A DNA stretch of 64,000 nt from assembly GCA_022775045.1 (NCBI GenBank), contig JALFLB010000028.1, forward strand, positions 1 to 64,000. Reading direction: 5' to 3'. A model generated the notes under the pieces. The model saw only the letters and a list, made by a program, of their open reading frames with translations, did no database searches and was not told the origin of the DNA. The stretch is from Agathobacter sp. (GTDB lineage: Bacteria; Bacillota; Clostridia; Lachnospirales; Lachnospiraceae). The position numbers and the translations under genes were made by a program. Shown piece after piece: positions 17,438 through 25,611 of the stretch; the first letter of the stretch is position 1, and each line of letters starts with the position of its first letter.

Positions 17438-18762
17438 CGCTTACCTCCATATTTTTTATTCTGCTGACCACCTTCATCTGGTGGCTGCCCTTTCTTCTGC
17501 TCTTGCACAGCATCATCCGACTTACTGCTACCATCTACAGCAAAGATACCTGCATCCTCCAATTTGGTCATATTTCCATTGATAAGATAAAGGTCACCAC
17601 CTGCCTCTGCAGGAATGCGGTCAAGATTCTCAAGCTCGCGGATATCATTTGCTGACATCCAACCATTCTGTCTTGCTGTCGCATACCCGGCCATTCGGCT
17701 TTGGTAATCACCTCGAAGCAAACCGTCCACATTGAACTTAAAGAAATACTTCTTTTTCTCTTCCGGTGTAAGAAGGGCTCTGACCATCGCCTGCTCCCAT
17801 CTTGCCACCCACGGATCCAAAGTGTATTTCACAAACTCCAAGGATTGCTGCTCAATATTAGAAAAGCTCGACTTCTCCAGATCTCCCACCATATGTGGCG
17901 GCACTCTGAAGATTCGAGCTATCTCATCAATCTGAAATTTCCTTGTTTCCAAAAACTGTGCTTCATTCGGACTGATGGAAATTGGTGTGTACTTCATCCC
18001 TTCTTCCAACACAGCCACCTTATTGGCATTGGCAGAACCACCAAAGGTTGCCTGCCAGCTTTCCCTTACTCTGCTTGGATCTTTGATAGTACCCGGATGC
18101 TCTAACACACCGGAAGGAGCAGCACCATTTGCAAAGAATTTAGCGCCGTACTCTTCACAGGCAATCGCCATACCGATTGCATTCTTTGCCATCGCAATCG
18201 GACTATATCCCACCAGACCGTCAAAGCCTAAGCCCGGAATGTGAAGTACATCCTGTGCCTGCAATCTTACCGATGTTCCCTTCATGGTATGCGCATCATC
18301 TGAACTAAGATAGTACTCATAATAAATCTGGCCATCCTGGTCACGGTTCACTTCCATCCTGTCGGGCATCAGCGGATACAGAGCAATAATCTCCCCTCTC
18401 GCATTCCTGATAATCTGACTGTACGCATTTCCCCATAGAAGTAAATGTGTCATCAAGGTTTCTCGAAACACAAAGGAAGTCATCTCTGGATTTGGCTCAT
18501 CATGGAGCAAAAAATAAAGCGGATGATCCACCGCCTTTTCCTTACCACCATCTGCATTGTATCTGTAAAACTGCAATGGCAAACTTGCCACAGCCTCCGA
18601 CAATATCCTCACACAGGAGTACACTGCCGTCATTTGCATCGCTGTTCTCTCATTTACCCTCTTACCGGAAGTCGAACCACCCATAAAGAAGGAATACGCA
18701 CTTCCTGATGTTCTGTTTGTGGGAGCATCCCTGCCCCGGAATATATTACTCAAAAATCCCAT
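17434..18762 (-). CDS. phage portal protein, HK97 type
   Basis: A 442-residue protein that forms the dodecameric DNA gate. MGFLSNIFRGRD, the block AVYSCVRILSEAVASLPLQF, GNAYSQIIRNARGEIIALYP and HIPGLGFDGLVGYSPIAMAK are typical. RIFRVPPHMVGDLEKSSFSN is the conserved C-terminal block. Sits 12 bases after terminase large. Confidence 0.95.
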   Translation of the reverse strand: MGFLSNIFRGRDAPTNRTSGSAYSFFMGGSTSGKRVNERTAMQMTAVYSCVRILSEAVASLPLQFYRYNADGGKEKAVDHPLYFLLHDEPNPEMTSFVFRETLMTHLLLWGNAYSQIIRNARGEIIALYPLMPDRMEVNRDQDGQIYYEYYLSSDDAHTMKGTSVRLQAQDVLHIPGLGFDGLVGYSPIAMAKNAIGMAIACEEYGAKFFANGAAPSGVLEHPGTIKDPSRVRESWQATFGGSANANKVAVLEEGMKYTPISISPNEAQFLETRKFQIDEIARIFRVPPHMVGDLEKSSFSNIEQQSLEFVKYTLDPWVARWEQAMVRALLTPEEKKKYFFKFNVDGLLRGDYQSRMAGYATARQNGWMSANDIRELENLDRIPAEAGGDLYLINGNMTKLEDAGIFAVDGSSKSDDAVQEQKKGQPPDEGGQQNKKYGGKR

Positions 18763-18774
18763 AAAGCCTCCTTA

Positions 18775-20400
18775 TCAAAATACCAGCAATCCTCTTGTAT
18801 CATAGACACTTCCACTTTCACCTTCGTGTCTGACTGCTCTATCCAAAGCCATAATTGCAGCAACAATGCCATCAATCTTTTCTTTCGATTTCGCTTTCGT
18901 CACCTTTATATTTCCGGCTGGATCTGTATCAACTACTACATTTCCTGCCATCCATCTCATTACCGGATGACCACCATGAATGATTTTGCCTTCCATAAGC
19001 AGTCTGTAAAATTCCTTCGTAGGAGCTGACATAGAAGCAAAGCCCTGTCCGAATGGCACCATCGTAAGTCCATTATCTTCCAGGTTCTGGATTACATGAG
19101 TCGCATTCCATCTATCCACCGCAATCTCTAAAATGTGATACTTCTCCGATAAATCCATGATGAATTTCTCGATGAAATCATAATGAATCACATTCCCTTC
19201 GGTTGACATGATGTAGCCCTGCTTTTCCCAGATATCATATGGTACAGAATTAGCTTTCACTCTTCTCGGAATGGTTTCCTCAGGAATCCAGAAGTACGGC
19301 AAAAGCACATACTTCTCATCCTCATCCCTTGGCGGAAATATCAGTACCAATGCCGTAATATCTCCGGTACTGGATAAGTCCAGGCCCGCATAGCAATCTC
19401 TGCCAGCAAGCGCATCCATATCAATCGGCTCATTGCCTCTCATATAAATCGCATCAGGAATCCATGCAACGGTCGAACTGACCCACATATTGCATCGAAG
19501 CCATTTGAATGTGACTTCATCAGCTGGGTTCTGCTTTGCTTCTCTATACGCATCCCTCAACCTTTCAATATCAACGGTATATCCAAGAGAAGGATTGACC
19601 TTGTACCAATTCGCTTCATCTTCCCAGTCCTCATCATCCTTAAGCCCGTAAACCACAGGATAAAAAGTCGGATCCACACGTCTGCCTTCCAGAATATCCA
19701 CCGCTTTTGTATGAAGCTCATATGCAATGGAATGTCTGTCATTACCTGCAGTCGTGATAATAAAATGTAGCGGATTCTGTCTTGCATCCGACGAACCTTT
19801 GGTAAGTACATCATATAACTGCCTATTCGGCTGGGTATGAATTTCATCAAATACCAAACCGCTTACTGAAAATCCATGTTTGCCACCAACTTCAGCTGAC
19901 AGCACCTGATAGTAGCCAGCATTGCTGTAATTCACAATACGCTTGGTGGCTCCCATCAGCTTGCTTCTTTTCATCAAAGCCGGTGACATCTCCACCATCT
20001 GTTTCGCTACATCAAATACAATAGATGCCTGCTGACGGTCAGCTGCTGCACCATACACTTCCGCACTTGGCTCATTGTCAGCATATAATAAATAAAGAGC
20101 GACGGCCGCAGCCAATTCACTCTTTCCTACCTTCTTACATATTTCCACAAACGCAGTACGAAACTGCCTGTTCCCATCTGGTTTTACAATTCCAAAAATA
20201 TCTCTTATGAGCTGCTCCTGCCACGGCAACAGCCAGAATGGTGTTCCGGCCCATTTGCCTTTCGTGTGGCAAAGATTCTCAATAAAAGTAACTGCCCTGT
20301 CTGCTTTCTTCTTGTCATAGTGAGAAGTAGGCAGCATAAACTGAGAAGGCTTATAATTCTTAAGCTTTGGATATCCCTTTGGTCTTGGTTCCTTTGCCAT
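18775..20400 (-). CDS. terL: terminase large subunit
   Basis: A 541-residue packaging motor and nuclease. The ATPase domain shows EICKKVGKSELAAAVALYLL (Walker A variant), SGLVFDEIHTQPN (Walker B) and HFIITTAGND (motif III region). The C-terminal nuclease has CYAGLDLSSTGDITALVLIF, EIAVDRWNATHVIQNL and KIDGIVAAIMALDRA, with metal-binding Asp residues. Belongs to the HK97-like cos-packaging terminase group, which fits the adjacent P27 small subunit and HNH gene. Confidence 0.96.
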   Translation of the reverse strand: MAKEPRPKGYPKLKNYKPSQFMLPTSHYDKKKADRAVTFIENLCHTKGKWAGTPFWLLPWQEQLIRDIFGIVKPDGNRQFRTAFVEICKKVGKSELAAAVALYLLYADNEPSAEVYGAAADRQQASIVFDVAKQMVEMSPALMKRSKLMGATKRIVNYSNAGYYQVLSAEVGGKHGFSVSGLVFDEIHTQPNRQLYDVLTKGSSDARQNPLHFIITTAGNDRHSIAYELHTKAVDILEGRRVDPTFYPVVYGLKDDEDWEDEANWYKVNPSLGYTVDIERLRDAYREAKQNPADEVTFKWLRCNMWVSSTVAWIPDAIYMRGNEPIDMDALAGRDCYAGLDLSSTGDITALVLIFPPRDEDEKYVLLPYFWIPEETIPRRVKANSVPYDIWEKQGYIMSTEGNVIHYDFIEKFIMDLSEKYHILEIAVDRWNATHVIQNLEDNGLTMVPFGQGFASMSAPTKEFYRLLMEGKIIHGGHPVMRWMAGNVVVDTDPAGNIKVTKAKSKEKIDGIVAAIMALDRAVRHEGESGSVYDTRGLLVF

Positions 20401-20870
20401 TAAGAATCACCTCCAAGCAATGCCTCCATCTCATCTTCCGGCTCCTTACCCTTTGTACTACCAGCCACAATACGTGACCTGGATGACGGCGTGAGTCCAA
20501 ACTCAGATGCTGCCTGTAGCATCAGTTTCTGATTAGTATTTGCGATACCAACCCAAGGTGTCTGCTGCTGATATCCTTTATCAGTCTCAAAGGTAGATCC
20601 CTCAGAAGAAATATGTTCCTGAGCCTCTTTCCATCTGGCGTAAGACTGACAATACGCAGCAAATGCCGCCATATCCACTTCCGTAAGAATACCCATCTGA
20701 TTCATCAAATCAGCTAAACGTTCCCACTCTTTCTTAGCCTCAGGTAATAACCATTCCGGACAGTCAGGCATTCCCTTTGCCGGAATTGGCTCCTTCGTAT
20801 TCAATTTTCTTTTTCCCGGATTACCTTCCAGCTTTTTCAAAGCTGTAGGCTTTGGCTTTCTTCCTGCCAT
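20400..20870 (-). CDS. terS: terminase small subunit, P27 family
   Basis: A 156-residue DNA-recognition subunit of the packaging motor. MAGRKPKPTALKKLEGNPGK is the family start, and the ATG at 20870 follows GGGAGGAGGGT, so the longer track start at 20915 is rejected. ASEFGLTPSSRSRIV is the conserved C-terminal block. Its stop overlaps the start of terminase large. Confidence 0.92.
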   Translation of the reverse strand: MAGRKPKPTALKKLEGNPGKRKLNTKEPIPAKGMPDCPEWLLPEAKKEWERLADLMNQMGILTEVDMAAFAAYCQSYARWKEAQEHISSEGSTFETDKGYQQQTPWVGIANTNQKLMLQAASEFGLTPSSRSRIVAGSTKGKEPEDEMEALLGGDS

Positions 20871-20950
20871 GGTCATACCCTCCTCCCTTAATTTTTTGCA
20901 TAATAAAAGGACCATGTATCTCTACACGATCCCATTTATTAAATATGTAT

Positions 20951-21847
20951 TCATATCCAAGTTTTTGTTTCTCTATCCCATTTTTTCTCAAAAGGCTTAG
21001 CCTTATGAATTGCATCCACAATCGGAAGCAGCAGCACCTTTAACAACTGCATTGTCTCCGCAAATTCAACCTTTACAAGAGCCTTCTTCTTTTTGATAAA
21101 GGAATTCCACCTTCCTTGCCTTGTCGCATCCTCCGTGAAATCATCTTCAAAAGCCGCAATATCATCAAAGCCCGTACCACGATGAGTAAAGGTTTCTACA
21201 ATGGCATTCTTAAGTTCAGTTCCATCAAGCTCATATCTATCAGCCAACACATAGATATCATAGAAATCCTTATATCTTCCGTTTGCAAGTCCTAGAGAAA
21301 CAATTGCCTCAAACTTTTCTGCTATCACTGAGTAAATTGAATAAGCATATACTTCCGGGACTTCCATATCCAACAATACAGGGAACTCCATTTTCATTCT
21401 CTCTGGATATATAACATCTCCAAATCCAATATCTATCGACACCGGAACTTTGGTTCTATCTAAGTATCCTGTAATTGATACATTTACGCCATGGTACTCC
21501 TTGAATTCAGTTATATTGGTAACCTCAAGCGTATTTAAATCAAATCGAAGTGCATCGTCACATTCAATTGAAAAAATGTCGTTAAATACCTTTTTCATTT
21601 TTTCAGCATCATTTGGGATGCGCTGTGCCAGCAAATCAATATCCATTGTGGCACGTGCATATTCTCCATCAAATAATGCGTATAGGAAAATACCACCTTT
21701 CAAGGTAAATCTCTCTGCATACTGAGATACGGATAACCTATATATGGTTCTTTCAAGCCCATATGTGACTAATTTATCCTGCATGGTTTTTCCATCTTCC
21801 ATCGCTTGTTTCTTTAATCTATCCTTTACAGATATTGCACTTATCAT
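20951..21847 (-). CDS. AbiEii/AbiGii-type nucleotidyltransferase toxin (phage-borne)
   Basis: The toxin half of a type IV toxin-antitoxin pair that acts in abortive infection. AbiEii proteins are nucleotidyltransferases that disable tRNA or use nucleotides. LKGGIFLYAL and ARATMDIDLLAQ show the GG(x)n-DxD nucleotide-transfer site, and IAEKFEAIVSLG and RYKDFYDIYVLADR the conserved C-terminal block. The ATG at 21847 follows GGAGG and overlaps the antitoxin stop as ATGA, so the longer track start is rejected. The pair is wedged between the HNH/packaging-site region and terminase small, a common cargo spot. Confidence 0.88.
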   Translation of the reverse strand: MISAISVKDRLKKQAMEDGKTMQDKLVTYGLERTIYRLSVSQYAERFTLKGGIFLYALFDGEYARATMDIDLLAQRIPNDAEKMKKVFNDIFSIECDDALRFDLNTLEVTNITEFKEYHGVNVSITGYLDRTKVPVSIDIGFGDVIYPERMKMEFPVLLDMEVPEVYAYSIYSVIAEKFEAIVSLGLANGRYKDFYDIYVLADRYELDGTELKNAIVETFTHRGTGFDDIAAFEDDFTEDATRQGRWNSFIKKKKALVKVEFAETMQLLKVLLLPIVDAIHKAKPFEKKWDRETKTWI

Positions 21848-22431
21848 ACCAGCACCTCCAGATATTTCTTCATTACATCCCCGCACTTGAGCATTTCTGC
21901 ATATCTAATAAGCCGATTCAGATTACGGTCGCTTCGGTGCAGATAATTTGTGAGAACTTCCTTTGTTTCTTCGATTCCAATTCGTTCCCTATAGAATACA
22001 ATATCAACAACAGTTTTCTCGATATCGTAGATCCGAAATTTATTCTTTCCTTCTTCTATAGTCTCAATCCCGACATCGAATCGATCATCCGTGAAATAAC
22101 ACACATTCAATTCTGGCCAGTCTGGAAGAGTTGAAACCTTAGCTTTTCTGGGAATGGCTACATCAATAGCATCTGGACGATATGTTGACAGATTATAATA
22201 AACAGCCGCACTCAGCAGACAAACCACTCCATCTGGCACAAATGCGTATGCATAATAGAAATCTGATTCCTCTCCATCAAAATTTGCATTCTCGTAATAC
22301 CTTTTATTTAGTTTTATCAAAATTCCCTGTTCAACCATCTGATTAATTTTATAATATGAAAATCCTTTTTCTTTCAGTTCCTGAACTGAAAAAATCATTT
22401 GGTCATTGGAAATCTTTGCAGTCGTTGTCAT
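21844..22431 (-). CDS. AbiEi-type antitoxin and autorepressor
   Basis: A 195-residue protein with an N-terminal winged-helix (FSVQELKEKGFSYYKINQMV; GILIKLNKRYYENANFDG) and the AbiEi C-terminal domain (DGVVCLLSAAVYYNLSTYRP; VDIVFYRERIGIEETKEVL). In known AbiE systems the antitoxin represses its own promoter by binding inverted repeats. Here a strong promoter and a palindrome lie just upstream (22485-22550). Translationally coupled to the toxin. Confidence 0.88.
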   Translation of the reverse strand: MTTTAKISNDQMIFSVQELKEKGFSYYKINQMVEQGILIKLNKRYYENANFDGEESDFYYAYAFVPDGVVCLLSAAVYYNLSTYRPDAIDVAIPRKAKVSTLPDWPELNVCYFTDDRFDVGIETIEEGKNKFRIYDIEKTVVDIVFYRERIGIEETKEVLTNYLHRSDRNLNRLIRYAEMLKCGDVMKKYLEVLV

Positions 22432-22484
22432 TTTAGCTCACCTCAATTCCAGTATATCCAAATTCGCAATAATTATTTAAATAT

Positions 22485-22550
22485 ATTTCGGCACTTTGTT
22501 GTTTTGCCGAATTTCATTTAAATTATAGTAGTTATATCACGATTTGTCAA
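22485..22550 (-). promoter_or_regulatory. promoter and operator of the phage-borne AbiE pair
   Basis: Minus-strand TTGACA (22545-22550), 17 bases, TATAAT (22522-22527) is a consensus promoter. The palindrome ATTCGGCA...TGCCGAAAT at 22485-22512 covers the expected start of transcription, well placed for repression by AbiEi. Confidence 0.75.
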
Positions 22551-22561
22551 TGGATTATTAT

Positions 22562-22640
22562 GAGCTAGACCCCCCGTCTTTCATTTCGCGATTTTGCACA
22601 GAAGAGGGGGCGCCGGTCTTGTAGCATAAGGCCTGTAGAG
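22562..22640. other. GC-rich packaging-site candidate (cos)
   Basis: Between the HNH gene and the terminase side lies a conserved-looking non-coding patch: a C6 run in CTAGACCCCCCGTC, then TTCGCGATTTTGCACAGAAG, then GGGGGCGCC. Phages with HNH plus P27/HK97 terminases cut at cos in this place. The AbiE pair now separates it from terminase small. The assignment rests on position and composition only. Confidence 0.4.
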
Positions 22641-22667
22641 ATTCAAATACCCCCTACCCTCGCTCTA

Positions 22668-23045
22668 TCAGAACCGATATTCCTTGAATCTATCCTCGGT
22701 CATCGTCTTTACATTATGATGATGCTCACATAAAGGCTGCCAGTTCGACCTATCCCAAAAGAGTTTCTGGTCTCCACGGTGTGGTTTGATATGATCCACA
22801 ACTGTAGCCATAGTGATGTGCCCTTCTTCATAACACTTCACACAGAATGGATTGCTCTCTAAGAACTTCCTTCTCTCACGCTGCCACTTGGCACCATAGC
22901 CACGCTCTGCTGCATGAGCTCTGTCCTTTGTATGTAAAGGCTTATGTTCCTCACAATACATCTGACCGTGCGGAATAAGTGCTGCACAGCCAGGATGTTT
23001 ACACGGTATGTTGCTTCTATATGGCAATGCATCCACCTCTTTCAT
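22668..23045 (-). CDS. HNH endonuclease near the packaging genes
   Basis: A 125-residue nuclease with two zinc-type Cys pairs (CKHPGC, FCVKCYEEG) and the HNH core TVVDHIKPHRGDQKLFWDR, then NWQPLCEHHHNVKT. Such HNH proteins work with terminase in cos cleavage in HK97-like phages. Probably the first gene of the late region before the AbiE insertion. Confidence 0.9.
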   Translation of the reverse strand: MKEVDALPYRSNIPCKHPGCAALIPHGQMYCEEHKPLHTKDRAHAAERGYGAKWQRERRKFLESNPFCVKCYEEGHITMATVVDHIKPHRGDQKLFWDRSNWQPLCEHHHNVKTMTEDRFKEYRF

Positions 23046-23157
23046 AACAAAAGCCCCGGAAGTTTTTGGCTTCCAAGGCTCTGCTTTCGTCGTACACTTT
23101 CGACACTATCATAATAACATATATGCTTATGCCATGTTGGGACAAGGTGTGCCAACC

Positions 23158-23574
23158 TTATTCTGGTACAATGAAATTGTTTAATGCTGATGCATGAATA
23201 CGATGTACTGTGCGATATGATACATTAAGCTCGTAGGAAATATCTTCCCAGCTCTCGTTTTTCAGGTAACGATATTTCAAAAGAAGTCTTTCCTCTGGGT
23301 TCTCCATACTTTCAATCGCCGCATTAATTTCTGAACGAAGGTCTACCAATCTATTTATCTGTGCATCAATCCTCTGCTCATAATCCCATATCTTTTCAAT
23401 GGTCTTAATAAATGGTGCTTCCAGATTTCTATTTGGATTTGTCCCAATCTTTTCTCCATAAGTGCATCCCTGGATCGTGCCACGCATCTCGCGAAGCTGC
23501 TCCAGTTCCTTCACCTCAACCTGTATCTGTTTATCCAACAGATACGCCTGCTTCAAATATTCCTTAGCTGTCAT
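23158..23574 (-). CDS. sigma-factor-like late activator (ArpU/DUF1492 type)
   Basis: A 138-residue protein. The N-terminal two thirds are coiled coil (QIQVEVKELEQLREMRGTI; DYEQRIDAQINRLVDLRSEI). The C-terminal part is a sigma region 4-like helix-turn-helix (EERLLLKYRYLKNESWEDIS; LNVSYRTVHRIHASAL). It lies at the early/late boundary, where such proteins switch on late transcription. Confidence 0.82.
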   Translation of the reverse strand: MTAKEYLKQAYLLDKQIQVEVKELEQLREMRGTIQGCTYGEKIGTNPNRNLEAPFIKTIEKIWDYEQRIDAQINRLVDLRSEINAAIESMENPEERLLLKYRYLKNESWEDISYELNVSYRTVHRIHASALNNFIVPE

Positions 23575-23606
23575 AAGCCACCTCCGAAAAGTTATTTCCC
23601 TCGGAT

Positions 23607-23852
23607 TTACTCTGATTGTCTTATTTCGTCCTGAAGCTTACGGATCAGAAACTTTCCATCCACGGAAGTCAGCTGTTGATACCACGAACTTCCGAAAAAC
23701 TTCTCTAGCTGTAATGCTTCATCTATTGCTGCCTTGCTCTTTGGATTGCGCTTTATCTTTTTGAGTGCGGCTCTGTAATCAGCAACCGCATTCAGAATAA
23801 TCGCATTCGCAAGTCTTTCATATGGATCTTCAAATTGGTTCTTACCTGTCAT
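23607..23852 (-). CDS. small phage protein of unknown function
   Basis: An 81-residue mostly helical protein (YERLANAIILNAVADYRAAL; SKAAIDEALQLEKFFGSSWY). The same small gene type is common between phage helicase and late-activator genes, but its role is unknown. Overlaps the helicase stop by 11 bases, so it is translated with it. Confidence 0.75.
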   Translation of the reverse strand: MTGKNQFEDPYERLANAIILNAVADYRAALKKIKRNPKSKAAIDEALQLEKFFGSSWYQQLTSVDGKFLIRKLQDEIRQSE

Positions 23853-25212
23853 GTGTCACCCTCGCCTTTACTGCTGCAATCAATCTGTTTTGTGTCGTAT
23901 CCTTATTGGCTAAAGCCTTCATAACATCTTCATCTATTGTGCCAGCAGTAATGATATGCTGAACCACCACAGTCCCCGCAGTCTGTCCCTGTCTCCAAAG
24001 TCTTGCCACCGTCTGCTGATATAGCTCCAAGCTCCAGGTCAGCCCAAACCATATCAATGTATTTCCACCTGATTGCAAATTCAAACCATGTCCGGCTGAG
24101 GCTGGATGTATTAACGCCACCGGCAATTCCCCACGATTCCATTTTCTGATGCTGTCCTCAGAATCCAGCCTTTCAAAAGGAATCTTTTTCTCAGTAAGCC
24201 TTCGCATAATCCTTGCTAAATCATGTTTGAACCAGTAAGCTACCATAACAGGTCTGCCATTTGCTGCTTCGATCATATCTTCTAAGGCATCCAGCTTCTG
24301 ATCATGAATTACAATTTCTTCACCATCATCAGAATATACAGCGCCATTTGCCATCTGAAGAAGTTTACCTGAAAGAGCTGCTGCATTTGCTGCTGTAATC
24401 TCTCCCTTTTTCAAAGGAACAAATAAATTCTTTTCCATATCTGCATAAAGCTTCGCTTCCTCATCATTCATATAAACCGTATATTCATTACTGATAAGCT
24501 CCGGCATCTGAAGATGATCCAAGGCTTTCATGGAAATTGTGATATCGGAAATCTTCTCATAAATCTGTTCTTCAGCTCCACTTCTTAGCTTATAAGAATA
24601 AACAATCGAACCATTCATCCTATCCGGCACAAAATAATCCACACGATACTGGCTGATAAATCTTCCAAGTCTTTCTCCCATATCCAGACATTTGAATTCT
24701 GCAAACAGATCCATCAAACCGTTGCTGGAAGGTGTACCAGTCAATCCGATTACCCTTTTCACCTTTGGTCGAATCTTCATAAAAGCCTTAAAACGTTTAC
24801 TGTTCCAATTCTTAAAGCTGGATAATTCATCCAGCACTACCATATCCCAGATGAAATTCACTCCACTTTGTTCAATCAACCACTGCAGATTTTCACGGTT
24901 AATAATGTAAATATCTGCATCTGCTTCCAGAGCCCTTTTTCTCTCTGTAGCAGAGCCAAGAACAATGGAATATCTTAAGTGTTTCAGATGATCCCACTTA
25001 TGAATCTCATCACTCCAGGTATTTCTTGCTACTCTCAGTGGCGCTACCACCAGAACCTTACTCACATCAAAGCTGTCATATATAAGCTGCTCAATGGCTG
25101 TCAATGTAATACTGGTCTTACCAAGTCCCATCCCAAGTATCACGGCTGCTATCGGATGCTCTAATATATAATTGATTGCAAACTGCTGATAATCATGTGG
25201 TTTGTATTCCAT
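23842..25212 (-). CDS. phage SNF2-type helicase
   Basis: A 456-residue superfamily 2 translocase for phage DNA replication or recombination. MGLGKTSITLTAIEQL (motif I), MVVLDELSSFKNWNSKRF (DE-box II), GLTGTPSSNGLMDLF (III), then GRPVMVAYWFKHDLARI (IV), HGLNLQSGGNTLIWFGLTWS (V) and QQTVARLWRQGQT (VI). The ATG at 25212 after GGAGGG is preferred over the track start at 25266. Overlaps the VRR-NUC gene by 20 bases, a pairing seen in many Firmicutes phages. Confidence 0.93.
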   Translation of the reverse strand: MEYKPHDYQQFAINYILEHPIAAVILGMGLGKTSITLTAIEQLIYDSFDVSKVLVVAPLRVARNTWSDEIHKWDHLKHLRYSIVLGSATERKRALEADADIYIINRENLQWLIEQSGVNFIWDMVVLDELSSFKNWNSKRFKAFMKIRPKVKRVIGLTGTPSSNGLMDLFAEFKCLDMGERLGRFISQYRVDYFVPDRMNGSIVYSYKLRSGAEEQIYEKISDITISMKALDHLQMPELISNEYTVYMNDEEAKLYADMEKNLFVPLKKGEITAANAAALSGKLLQMANGAVYSDDGEEIVIHDQKLDALEDMIEAANGRPVMVAYWFKHDLARIMRRLTEKKIPFERLDSEDSIRKWNRGELPVALIHPASAGHGLNLQSGGNTLIWFGLTWSLELYQQTVARLWRQGQTAGTVVVQHIITAGTIDEDVMKALANKDTTQNRLIAAVKARVTHDR

Positions 25213-25471
25213 CAAGAATCCCTCCAATCTGTCCTGCATCATCCAGGACGAATACTTTATATCCAAGAGCCCTTAGCTGGTCATGCCTGTGCTCCTGCAA
25301 AACTCTTGGCTTCTTTCCTGACGCCTTCACTTCCACCAACCCGAATTTCCCATCAGGTAATAAAACAAGTCGGTCAGGCCAGCCCGATGAACCGGCATTC
25401 CACTTCTCACACAAGCCACCACGCTTTTTAACCTCTCTCACTAATCTCTGTTCAATATATTTTTCACGCAT
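25193..25471 (-). CDS. VRR-NUC domain nuclease
   Basis: A 92-residue stand-alone VRR-NUC (PD-(D/E)XK) nuclease. The core is GSSGWPDRLVLLPDGKFGLV followed by EVKASGKKPRVLQEHR, giving the D-ExK set. Works with the overlapping SNF2 helicase, likely on branched replication intermediates. Confidence 0.92.
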   Translation of the reverse strand: MREKYIEQRLVREVKKRGGLCEKWNAGSSGWPDRLVLLPDGKFGLVEVKASGKKPRVLQEHRHDQLRALGYKVFVLDDAGQIGGILDGIQTT

Positions 25472-25611
25472 CGCACGCCTCCATCATTCTTAACAGGTGT
25501 GCAGGTCGAGTACCTCGTTCCGTAAAACTCTCTTAAGCAGATTTTTATTCAAATTCTTTCTAAAGGGACTTTTATGTACTGAGGTTAACGACCTACACAA
25601 AAAGCCTATTC

